A DNA stretch of 64,000 nt, taken from NCBI GenBank assembly GCA_014706295.1, contig JACSVZ010000007.1, positions 4,557,199 through 4,621,198 of the forward strand, given 5' to 3'. The position numbers and the translations under genes were made by a program. Source of the DNA: Lycocorax pyrrhopterus obiensis (taxonomy: Eukaryota; Chordata; Aves; Passeriformes; Paradisaeidae). A model generated the notes under the pieces. It ran no database searches, was not told the origin of the DNA, and saw only the letters and a program-made list of their open reading frames with translations. Of the stretch, positions 50,613 to 60,900 are shown in pieces (positions within the stretch are counted from its first letter, which is position 1; every line of letters starts with the position of its first letter).

Positions 50613-50959
50613 TACAGGTTAGCAGACATTCACCATTTCAGCTTGTGGAGTTCCAGCCAGGTTTTGAAAAGCATCTACATCAAAACAGAAGTTTGCCCCT
50701 AATTTCACAGAAGTGGGATGTGCAAAAGTGCTGGTTTCAGGGTCTTAATTCTGTAATACATTGTCACTGTTTATTTCTCCTGGCTACTAGAGGAGATTTT
50801 CCAGCTTATGCAGATATATGGAAACTAAAATTTTAGAGAACTACATTTTTACCTCATAGAGTGGTCAGGTAGGACTCTGTAGGAGGGACCAGATTGACTG
50901 CTAGGTATATAAAACAATTTATCAGAAAAGACTGAACATCTGTCATGTTTGCTTTATAG

Positions 50960-51028
50960 AAGATAACCTGACAAAAGAATGGCCACTTCATGCACAGATT
51001 TATCTTGAGGATATGTCCTGGAATGAAG
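50960..51028 (+). CDS. DNAJC24: DNAJC24 coding exon 4: linker between J-domain and zinc ribbon
   Basis: The 69-nt exon completes codon 83 and encodes EDNLTKEWPLHAQIYLEDMS followed by WNE. This is the segment linking the J-domain to the zinc ribbon, and the LEDMSWNE motif corresponds to a strongly conserved stretch in DNAJC24/DPH4 proteins. The acceptor is GCTTTATAG and the donor is GTATGAG. The terminal G joins the next exon's AT to give D106. A 172-codon ORF overlaps it on the opposite strand and is regarded as a shadow. Confidence 0.94.
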
Positions 51029-51836
51029 GTATGAGTGCCTTGCTGCTGGTTCCTAATGCCTTTCATTGTTAACGTTTTCTGGTTTTTTTTCTGCATCTTC
51101 CACCATTGCTGTCTTACTTTAAGTGCTGTTTTTTCTGTTTTTCCTGAGACAAAGCTGTTTTGTTCTCTGAGATTATCTGGATTAGAATTTAACTTTCTGT
51201 TACATTTGTTTTCCATTCCATCTACCTTGCTTCCCCCGTGCCCCCACTTGCAGTGCCACTTTTCACCCAGCTCTCCTCTTGTGTAATTGGGAGTACACAG
51301 ATTCTTCCCATATCTCTTGTGCATCTTCTTGCTCTTCCCGTGATGGTAGAATGCATGTGTTTCTTTTTTCATCTAGCACTGTTACTTCCCTCCTTTCTAT
51401 TGCTCTGGCTTTTCTTGTTTAATTGCTTTTGGAATAAATGGCTCATTTTTATTTTTTTACTTTTTTTTTAAGTTGTGAGGGGAAAAATCCTTCTTTCCTT
51501 TCTTCTGCTTTCGTTGCCTGTTTTGGAAGCATCCTTGATCTGTCACATGTATGACTAACACCACTTAGCTTTTTCATCCATTTCACAGATGTGCACCTTG
51601 TTATTACTGGGTGGCTTTTTTGAAGAGACTCCACTGGCCCTGGTTGTTTGGTGTAATATCTCAGTCACTGAAACATTTTGAGATTATTTTTTGAGCTACA
51701 AATGGTAGCACAGATACTGATATTTACAGCCCAGCAGTGGGAGGTTATGTGTTACTAAGAGCAGCTTTGTGAAGAAAACTCAAAATTCTTGATTCTTGTC
51801 CAGCACTAAAGGCGGGTTTGTTTTCTTTTTTGGCAG

Positions 51837-51961
51837 ATGAACAACTCTACACTCTGTCCTGTCGATGTGGTGGGAATTACAGTGTCTTCAAGAGTGAAAC
51901 CAAAGATGTATCTTTGGTTTGTTGTGACACATGTTCACTTGTTATTGAGATCCTGCAATGA
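51837..51961 (+). CDS. DNAJC24: DNAJC24 last coding exon: CSL zinc ribbon and stop
   Basis: The exon completes D106 and encodes EQLYTLSCRCGGNYSVFKSE followed by TKDVSLVCCDTCSLVIEILQ and a TGA stop at 51959-51961. The CSL-type zinc ribbon uses the pairs C114-x-C116 and C135-x2-C138, all present, and the CSLVIEI tail is the signature that names the domain. In DPH4 this module binds metal (iron or zinc) and is needed for diphthamide synthesis. The acceptor is TTTTTTGGCAG. The protein ends with Q146, a few residues before the human C-terminus. A perfect hairpin lies inside the exon. Confidence 0.96.
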
Positions 51962-52475
51962 TTGTTTCAATGAAGCACATTAAGTGTTACAAACTTTTCA
52001 AAGACTGGACAAACAGGTGACAGCACCTGCTAAAGAAATGTATGTTAAAGAAAAGGGGGGCACTACAAGAACAAGTTCATTTAGGCTTAAAAATGAAAGT
52101 GCCCCTTTGCTCACACAGCTCTGCAGACATGAGGCTTGGATTTTCCTTCTGCAGCCAAAGAGCTCATTATTAAACACCTCCAACCCAGAACACGGAGTTC
52201 TGTACAGCTGGAATGTATCTCCTGGTCTAAACAATGTTTCTTTCCCAGCAAACAACACAGTAGGCTTCTTTCAATTTCAGTCTGAAGCAGCTCTACCTTG
52301 GGCCCTTCCTCATAGGTTAAACCCTTTTAACAGCTCAGATGACAAAATTCAATCAGGAGGCACAGATGTGAGAATGCTTTGAAGATAATGAAGAAGAAGG
52401 TTCAGTAGTGGGAAACAGGAACATTTTCTGTTTATAAGCTAAATATTTAAGTTCATTAAATCTTCTCAAAGACTG
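51962..52475 (+). other. DNAJC24: DNAJC24 3' UTR (approximate)
   Basis: The sequence after the TGA contains a 132-codon ORF (51984-52382) in a different frame from the coding exon. An ATTAAA at 52455-52460 is the nearest polyadenylation-like hexamer. The true 3' end cannot be fixed from sequence and could be further downstream, overlapping the convergent IMMP1L end near 53040. Confidence 0.5.
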
Positions 52476-53034
52476 GAGCCTAGAAGGAGGAGGCAGAGCC
52501 TGGCAGCTGGAAGAGGCTGGGTGTCCCAGTGCTGGGGAGCGGGGCTGGTGGCTGTGCCCTGTGACAGTGACCGACATCACCTGGGCAGCCTGGAGCAGGA
52601 GCACGTTGAGCTGAGGCTCTCTAGCATCGAACAAATGGAGTCATCATTCCTGAGAGGAAAGCTGACGAGGAAGCTGTGCTCTGACCCCACTGGGCAGTTA
52701 GAGGGAAACCCCCAGCACTCCTGGGAGTGACCAGCCAATCCGGAACCCCACTGGTGCCGAGTTCAGTTCCAGCCCTGGCACCACGTGCTGATGTAGGGAG
52801 AGCCAGGATGGCTCTGGCTGTGTGACAACGCTGTAAGTGCACTGTGCCTTTTCCATCCTTCTTAACAGTCAGTGCTAACCTTGGCTTGTAGCAGAACCCC
52901 AAAACTTTCCCATAAATCCAAGCACTTACTGTGGCTTGCCAGAGGAAGCAGTGCAAGAGGCACATAATTTTTGTTAGTGACAGGAGTGTATGATTCCCAC
53001 TCTGAAGTTAGGTGTAATCTCAGAAAGAGACATC
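52476..53034. other. Intergenic gap between convergent 3' ends
   Basis: A GC-richer stretch (52480-52800) without a recognised gene or clear CR1 signature separates the DNAJC24 and IMMP1L tails. It could be part of a longer DNAJC24 3' UTR or an old repeat. Confidence 0.5.
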
Positions 53035-53054
53035 TTTGTCAAGTAATATTTGTA

Positions 53055-53060
53055 TTTATT
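53055..53060 (-). terminator. IMMP1L: IMMP1L polyadenylation signal AATAAA
   Basis: On the - strand AATAAA lies 71 nt after the IMMP1L stop codon, preceded by AT-rich sequence. Cleavage would be expected around 53035-53045, giving a short 3' UTR of roughly 90 nt. It is the first such hexamer after the stop. Confidence 0.7.
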
Positions 53061-53130
53061 CTAAGCAAAAATAGTTCCATTGATTTTAGTAGAAAATATT
53101 ATGAAAACTGTCAATAGTAACTTAAGTCTT

Positions 53131-53199
53131 TTAATCATCAAGAAATCTATGGCCATTGGGGCTTGCACGTAGAAATCCAAAGTCATTCAGAGGCCATAT
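53131..53199 (-). CDS. IMMP1L: IMMP1L last coding exon
   Basis: On the - strand, after the acceptor TTATTTTACAG, the exon encodes IWPLNDFGFLRASPNGHRFL followed by DD and a TAA stop (53131-53133). This matches the conserved C-terminus of vertebrate IMMP1L (IWPL..FGFLR.SPNGHR). It joins in phase 0 to the exon at 57851-57961 across a 4,651-bp intron. The tail forms the last strands of the peptidase fold and has no catalytic residue. Confidence 0.96.
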   Translation of the reverse strand: MWPLNDFGFLRASPNGHRFLDD

Positions 53200-56100
53200 C
53201 TGTAAAATAAAACACAGTTACAAGAGATTTTAATCACAACTCAAAGTCCAGTATTTTCATTTGTTATTGTAATTGTTTCATAAACAGCATAATTTTTTAT
53301 CTCTTTGGTTGACAGGGTAAAGAACTTTGCTCACTGATGTGCTTCTCTTACTGGGAGTAATAAATTCTGTATATCACAGGGAATCATTCCACAGTGTGAA
53401 CTTTAGAATTTATACAGCGCATGCTCTGCTATGGAGAACCTCAAAAATTCCATTACCTTTTTCAGCCTTGGAAATAAATATATTCCTAAAGAGTGTCTTT
53501 CAAATTCAGTGTTTTCTAGCTTGTAAAGCTCTTCGTGACTTTAAAGACAAGGTACATGTTTTTGGTCCATCTAGGAGAAAAAGAGTACCACACACGTGGA
53601 CCTCCCCATGGTGAGGTGTACATCGGTATTTTCAAGATGGGCCTTTGAGCTGCAAATACCAAACCTTGGAAAAAAAGATCTGTAGGCTGCAGGTAAACTT
53701 ACAACATACAAACAGGAATGAAGGGGTGGAGTGCCTGCCACCATCTGGGCTCTGGACCAAGGGGCTCCTCTGAGAAGGGGACAGTTATTTACAAAAGAGC
53801 ACAACTCATCACCAAGTACAGGTGTCAGAGAATGATGCTGACCAATAAACAAATCTTCTCTCCAGAAATTAACTGTATAGCTGTTCATGTACTGAACGCT
53901 CCCAGGAGTACTTTGCTCTGTACAGTCACTAATTACATGTAGGATGGTCTTGGATGCAAAAAAAAAGTAATAGGGAAGCAAGGACATTCATTTACTCATT
54001 GTCCTCTGTCTCCCTTCAATGTCTGTGTCTCTTGGCAAGATGTTCTTTCAAAGATGGCACAAGGGGCTCAGCAGGAAGAAGGGAAAGATGATGCTGAAGA
54101 ATCAGTGCCCTCTGTGGCTCTAATCCCATAAAAATTTCACAGCCCCTACCCAAGAGGAAGCAGCCTAGACAGAGAAAGGTGAGGCACTACCTTGTTCCCA
54201 AAACATCTGTCAGTATTTTGTTTATCTCGCTTATTTTTCATTAGAATTTGGTCTTAAGGTATACAGTAACTGCTAAGGTACAGCAACCTAACAGCAACTC
54301 TGAGTTCATGGAAGAGCCACAGCACAGAAGGAGCTTTCTGTGTGGAGTGAAAGAGTAATTGTCTCATTTAAAAGAGGAAACACAGGCAAATTTTCAGTTA
54401 TTTCTAGCCCTGTGATTTGTCCCCAGCACTGAAGGCCATGACAGAAGAGGCTGAGGCAGTTCAGGATGGGCATAGCAGGAGGCAGCAGTAACTCTCTCCT
54501 GACTGGGGCTGTGCACTGCTCCAGGCTCCTGTCAGGCCCCTTGCAGCACTGTGCCCCATCAGCTGCATGGGGCCTGGGCCCTCAGGAAGGCACAAGGATG
54601 AGTCATGCTCAGGACCTCAAGTTCTGCAGATCAGAAAAAGCCTCAGAGCACTCTTGTGCAAGATCTTAGAAAAGACTTGTGGTTCTGGCATGTGCAGTTA
54701 GGGAGGAGCACAAGGAACAGCTGCTGATACACAAAACCACCGAGGTAATGTCTGCACCCATCAGCCGGTGAGCTATTTTAAGTTCCACACAAATATACAG
54801 AGACACAAGCCAACAACAGAAGGGTATTTGTGATCTTGGTTAGCAGCAAAGCTGCAGAATTCAAGACTGTCCAGAGGGCCTGTGCTGGCTGCAGGCTGGG
54901 TGTCAAGTCTTTGTTTGGCCTTGAGCGCAAACAGAAGTAAAAGGAAAGAAAAATATCCCATATAACAAATCTAAGCTGATCTCAGTAAAGGCCTGGAGAA
55001 GGAAGTTTCTTAGTCCATTCATTCCAGCACAAAGCTCATTTCAGGCAACTCAAATCACACCTATTGCAACTTGACTTTCTTTCAGTGAAAGCAATCAAAT
55101 TAGCTTTAAATGTTGCTTTGACAACATTTAGTTGAAAATTTGTTTGAAATTTGTCACATTAATCTTAGTGGTAGAGTTAGAATGAAAATGATGTTTTATC
55201 TAGTCTGCTTGCAGGGAGAACCTGAGAAACAATGCTCAAGGCCGGAAAGAGATGGAAAGCCCTCCTCTGTGAAACAAAGACATGCCACTCTGTCATAATT
55301 CCCAAGTCCTTTAAAGTTATGACAGAAGTTGACTGTGACTTGCTCATTCAGACTGGCTCTTCCAATTAGCAGCTCTTTGCCCTCTTTGCTTTGGCCTACA
55401 TAGATAGAGTTGATCTGATGGACAGGGGATAAATGGGGCTAACTAGCTCTTTGGAAGATACACCACAGGTCTAGTTTTGACATGGAGCCTAAATCCAGGG
55501 AATGCACAGGACATCCTACCTAGGACAGGATGAAGCATGAGTTCTGTCAAAGTGGGAATGATTCCCAGTGCTTTTACTGAATATGCAGCTGCTTTGATTT
55601 CAGCAGCCCTTTACGGAATGACCTTGTGTTGGGAGTGGCAGTACATATGGTGGCAGGGAGGAAAAGGAGCAGACAGAATCACGTGCTGCTGTTTCTGTAA
55701 GGGTTAAAAACTGGTGCACCAACACTGAGAACCTTTGGTCTAAACTTCAGATAACATTCATGTTTTGCCAAGAACAGGTTAGCTAAACAAATTCAGCCAG
55801 CTAAGTTGGCTAAGCTCACTCTCTTCTATTGAAATCCGTGACTTCCAAATTAGATTTGGGGGTTTTTGTATCCATTCCTAAAAATGTAACTTAGCACTGA
55901 AAGGCACTGCTACATCTGCTTCTCCAAAATCCACTGTAAGATAAAGCCACAAAAGCTTCCATTCTGCAGGCAGTAAAAACTGTTTGATGAAAGAGAAGCC
56001 AAAGCTGCAGCAGGCTGCATTAAAAGCACACAGAGGTTTCCTGGCCAGTGGTCAGTGATCAGCCACCCCCATGCACTCTGTATGTGCTGCCTTCCACTGC

Positions 56101-57850
56101 AGTGTGTGCAGTGGCAACACACAGGAGCAAGAGCACTGTATGCTCATGTGACTTACCATAAAGAACCCAACTATAAACACTCATTTGAAGAACAAATTCA
56201 TTTTTGCTTTTGTTAGGCACCATATACTTAATCTCATGAAAACTTGAATAATCACTACTCCATGCCACCATCATTTAACAACTGCTGTAAAATTGGGTTA
56301 AATTATTTTGATTAAGTATCAAGTGATTGCATAATATCTTTTGTAACAGACAATGCTCTGGAGTCCTAAAGTAGTACTTCAACATGAATTATCTGTGTGT
56401 GAGTTCCACTTATTTTACAGAGTTTACTTAGGGTTCAGTCCTGTCAGTCACTTCATTAAGGTCTCTCAAACACCTTCCTTGTTGGAAGCTGGACAAGCTG
56501 GACACAGAATCTATTGCTGTGGAGAGATACTGTGACTAATTATGGCTGTCCACACACACAGGTTCTTGATACATCCAGTATTTGCTAACAGTCCCCTTAA
56601 AGTAGTAAACAGCAGCTTTTCTGTATCTGTGCATCAGTTTGGAGAAACGTTTTTTTCAGTTGCATTATTACTACCACATTCTCATTAGAGGAGTGTCAGC
56701 AGATTAGCATCCTTTGTCTCTTAGCAGTCAATAATCCAAGCTAAAACTTGGGTCATAAAAATAGCCCTACTGGGGATCAGCATCTTCCCCTCTGGTGTGC
56801 AGGGTAAAGGCAGACAGCAGGAGAAGGGGCAGAGCCCTGAGTAAACACCAGGGAAGAACTCAGAGCAAATGCGAGCCAGGAAGAACAGAGGTCACCCAAA
56901 ACTTGCCAGTAGGGCTGGAGGGGACGTGTTGTCTGAAGTTTAGTAAGCAATTACTGATTGTGCTCAATAGCTGCAAGGATTTTTTTCTGAAAGTCCCAAA
57001 TTGTGTTCATAAATACTGTAAATTAAGGATAGAAGGCTTTGTTAAATTGGAAAGATCTAATCCTCTGTGTGTGTGTAATACAGGTGTGCTAAATTATGGT
57101 TTGTGGAGAGGTTGAAGTATATGGAGAAAACCTTTTTTATTGTTCTGAATGCACAACTTTAAATCCAGCTTTCTAAAGCTGGTGCATAGTCTGTAATACA
57201 CACTCCCCTGTTTCTTGGATTAAACTTTCTACGGAGAGGAAATTGTGTTACATTTCTTCTTTTTGGTAAAAGAGTAAATTAGTAATGCAGATAATATGAA
57301 AAAATAATTTTGTGTGAAATAAAGTTGTAGAATTGTTGAAGCAAAAGGAGAAGGAACCATGATGGTTTACACAATATTCATTCAAAGCATTTTTTTTTAG
57401 TTTAAAAAGCAGCAAGGCCAGTCTCCATGTCCAAAGTATGTGGGCAAGTCCTGGAAAGAGAATATTTTCCTCCATTTCGTTTTTTGGGCCACAGATCTAC
57501 AACAGTGAAATACCACTTTGCAGAGAGGCAAGAATCGAAGTAAGGATGGAATGTACACCTGTGCAGTAGGGTGCTTGTGTGCACATTTGTGTTTTTATCA
57601 TGTTTGGATTTGCTTGCAAAATAATTTATTCAATTTTCGTAGCAGTGACTGCTCAGTGGTGCTCCAAAATCCTCCCTCCAAAAACCCTGTCATTGTTGAT
57701 TTATCCTTTTACAGCAGGTGGCTGGAGTGTTCATGCTTTCCTTTATATTTGCTTTGGCCAGACAGTTGGGGAGGCAAGTTTCAATACCTAACACCCAAGC
57801 ATTAAAAGTGTATTAATGCAACTATTTTTAGATACTATAAATAGATGTAC
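53200..57850 (-). other. IMMP1L: IMMP1L last intron (4.65 kb)
   Basis: On the - strand the intron opens GTACAT and closes TTTTACAG. It is AT-rich with short GC-richer patches (around 54460-54600) and contains no recognised CR1 copy, gene or RNA. ORFs of up to 138 codons (53571-53987, - strand) have no domain support. Confidence 0.85.
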
Positions 57851-57961
57851 CTTAAGACAAATGCGTCCTCTTATCAGTCCGTAAGGAACAGGTCCGTAGC
57901 ACCTGGAATCTGTAGAATTCCTGAGATTATCACCTTCTAACCAAACATGTCCTTTAGGCAC
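57851..57961 (-). CDS. IMMP1L: IMMP1L penultimate coding exon: signal peptidase box E
   Basis: The - strand exon of 111 nt encodes 37 residues, [20 protein letters not shown] followed by [17 protein letters not shown]. The GDN-x2-NSTDSR-x-YGPVP block is the conserved box E of type I signal peptidases, which shapes the active site. The catalytic Ser and Lys lie in upstream exons outside the window. The acceptor is AATCATAG and the donor is GTACAT, both phase 0. The VWLEGDN and GLIRGRI motifs distinguish IMMP1L from IMMP2L. Confidence 0.97.
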
Positions 57962-60900
57962 CTATGATTAAGCAAGATTGAAATGTAAAAAGAAACCAGA
58001 ACAGAATGGTGTTAAGCACAGTTTGCCTTACAGTGTGTTTCCTGATTTCTGTGCTCTGTATTTCATGACTGTGTAATGAACTAAATTTTATTGAATCTAG
58101 TGAGACCCACTGCCAGATTTAGAGGGATGAGAAGGAGTGCTCCAAAGTATCTCTTCTACCATGTGCTCAAAAACCAATGGTTTGCAACAAAAAATCCAAA
58201 ATGAAGATGTAAGAGGTTAGAGCAATGTGACAGGGTCATTAATTTAATAGACTTCAAAAGAGGTCATTAGGATGTTGACTGAAAATCTGCCCTCCTGTCG
58301 CAGTAACAGCATGAACAGGGCAGCCACACACTCATCAACATCCTGGGGCCAGCACCAAGGCTAGACCTGTTAGTAGATTCATGATGAACTAACTGGTAAT
58401 TGATTGTGACATCAATTACGAATAATCTCATCATTTTATCGGAGTAGGCTTGTCAAAGTTCTAATTAAGATCACAGTTCATTCTATGTGCAGGCAGAATC
58501 CACAACACATTATATTGCAATAATGATGATCACAAAACAGCAAATCCCTTTTTATAATTTGAAAATTAATGATGGTGACCTTATACTATATGACAAAGAC
58601 CTTTCATTGCCCATATATATTATGCATTAACTATATTACATACCACAGATTCATGGCATTCACTGGCTGACTCAATGACAAAATGAGAAATAGCAACATA
58701 GCTGTAATAGTTACCTAAATGAGAGTATGAAGCTTTCATATGTGAAAAAGTTGCTCCTACAAGTCTGAAACTAAGATTTCTGCTTGGAATATACAATACT
58801 ATTTTGTTAAGTTTTCTTAAAAACATTTCAGATACAAATAACCTCTTTCAAGTTACCAAATAAAATACTTAAAACTTCTAATTGGCTTTTGTTTCTAAAA
58901 TTTTAAACCAGGCTGAAAATTTAAATGAAGCAACATATTCTCAGTCTAGAGAATATTTAATATGGACTTTAAACTAACACACATTTTTCCAAAATCAAGT
59001 ATGTACTTGACATATTATTATGACCACATTCAGAGAAAAAATATACGGAAAGTAACTAACTAAATAAACTGTTTAAATGAAACTCAAAGTACAAGTAGCA
59101 TGAATGTTTTAGAATTGAGCCATGCAGACTCTAAACACAATAGTCTACGTAAGACAGAGTTCATGGGTAACAGATTAAACAAAGTGAAACACCACTGTAA
59201 AGACTGGTTATAAACCATTAAGAACAAATCCAGGTCCCCCATCTGAGAAAATTGCAGCTGGAGTGTAATTGGTACTTGCAGGTATCTGGCCAGGTAATGC
59301 TCCCTGGGAACCTTGTCTTTAATTAGTCTTTGAGGCTCTTGCTTAGCCATGCCCCCTCGTGCCTGTTGCCAGACCGGGATCCAAGGCTGGCACACTGCTC
59401 CCAGAGCCCCTTTGCTGAGCCATGGCAAGTGTGTAAGCTATGGATTGAGAAACAGCAGGTTGCCTTTGACAGTGGCAGAACAAGCCTGTCCATCCTTCTC
59501 ATCCACCCCCTGTATTTCTGTGGCACCCAGGAAAGGTGCTGTAGGTGTGTCACAGGGCACAAACCCTGCCCTCAGCATTTTAGAATCCACACGTGCAGCT
59601 GTGACCAGCAATGTCTAAGCCCTTTTGAAACCCACTGGTAGCATCTCCTTCCACAGGCTCCTGTATAAAGGAATGCCACTTCCTTTGCTTTAAACTGATC
59701 CACTAGTTTAGTCAAGCTCCCCTACTGCTTGTTCTCCCAATCCTTCCAGACAGGAATTCCCTGTTCAGCTTGTCTGTCACCTTTGTTGTTTGGTAGGCTG
59801 ATCAGATTCCTGGCACATGCATGGAAGGGCTTCCTCTGGGAAGGCCAGCTGGTTCCAGCTAGATGACTTTGGCCCTCCTCCTACCCAAGCAGCTTTGCAA
59901 TCAAAAAAACAACCAGAAGTCAATTTATACATCTTTAAAAAGCTTCTATCTGGAGTCAAACCAACCTGTGTAGAATATGTATCTTGTGGTTTTTATAGCT
60001 CTCTGGTTTAGCATGTGCTGTCACTGCTGTTTTCCTCAAAGATTCCATGGAACACGGCCTGTTTAGGATGTCCAGCAGGGTAGTTGGATATTCATGCTCA
60101 TTTAGTTCAGTGTACCCACCTAAAGCAGTCCCTGTGTCCAAACTCACACAAGAGTTTGTTTCTCAGGTGCAAATTACCATACAAGGCAGCGTCCTGATCT
60201 TTCTGGTGCAAACTCCTCTGTCCAGCATCTACTGGAATGACGAGTCAGACATCAAACTGCTGTCACTGTGACAGACTCCCTCAGCAGATATACAAACAGG
60301 ACAAGCGGGAATTACTACAGAAAGGAAGATTTTTTTCCTTAAATATAGAAAGCAAACCCACATTAACATTTCATGTTACTGTAAAAGCATCACTTCTTGC
60401 AAAGTGCTCCTGTTTCCCTGCCAGCTCCCCTTGTGCTGTTCTGGTTCCTGTGCTTTCTCACTTCTCCCAATTCACAGGCAGAATGTGATGCTCATCTTTA
60501 ACTGTGTAAAATAAAGAACCACTCGTAACTCAAGTATATCCAAAAAATTTCTAGAACACTTCCCATCTTTCTACCAAGATCCAAAATTATGAAAAATAAA
60601 ACAAATTGCTTTTGCCTGCACTGGCATAAAACTACTTCCAATACTAGGAGTAATTATTTGTCTAGACAAGACGTTCACAGTTTGCATTCCACGTAGAACA
60701 TTTGCAGTAAAGTGTCTTCCTATATCCTGAAATTCACCACTTAATGTAATTTTTGCAGTTCTCCCTGGAAGGTATGACAGGGCCCTACACCTCTGAATTT
60801 GTCATTAAGAGTACTGTCACAATGTGTGATTCATCTAGGGATAATGCACTTTAATACCTTTGTAGGGTGTCTGTCCATCATCTAGGCACTTCACTACAAC

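Larger units (their letters stand above)
41471..50959 (+). other. DNAJC24: DNAJC24 intron 3 (9.5 kb), CR1-rich
   Basis: The intron opens GTAGGT and closes GCTTTATAG. Its first part contains a GC-richer block (42180-42545) listed separately. Between 44.3 and 50.6 kb it holds five CR1 fragments, three antisense and two sense, which is most of the interspersed repeat content of the window. The remaining sequence is AT-rich without recognisable genes. Confidence 0.85.
16850..52475 (+). other. DNAJC24: DNAJC24 (DPH4) gene span
   Basis: The gene runs from the CpG island to a candidate ATTAAA signal at 52455-52460. The four coding exons splice to 441 nt, giving 146 residues plus a stop, against about 149 residues for the human protein. 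Junction phases are 0, 1 and 1, and all introns are GT-AG. Coding introns are 23,001, 9,489 and 808 bp; the predicted first intron is about 1.3 kb. The product is a type III J-domain protein with a C-terminal CSL zinc ribbon. The family stimulates Hsp70 ATPase, binds iron and zinc, and takes part in the first step of diphthamide formation on elongation factor 2. A CpG promoter suggests broad expression. Both ends of the transcript are approximate. Confidence 0.9.

Noticed and set aside
50854..51372. 172-codon ORF on the - strand over DNAJC24 exon 4
   Set aside because: It is antisense to a verified coding exon, rich in K/N/Q with no recognisable domain, and has no splice or conservation support.
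53571..53987. 138-codon - strand ORF in the IMMP1L intron
   Set aside because: No homology recognised, no splice pair, and it lies between two well-placed IMMP1L exons that join in frame without it.
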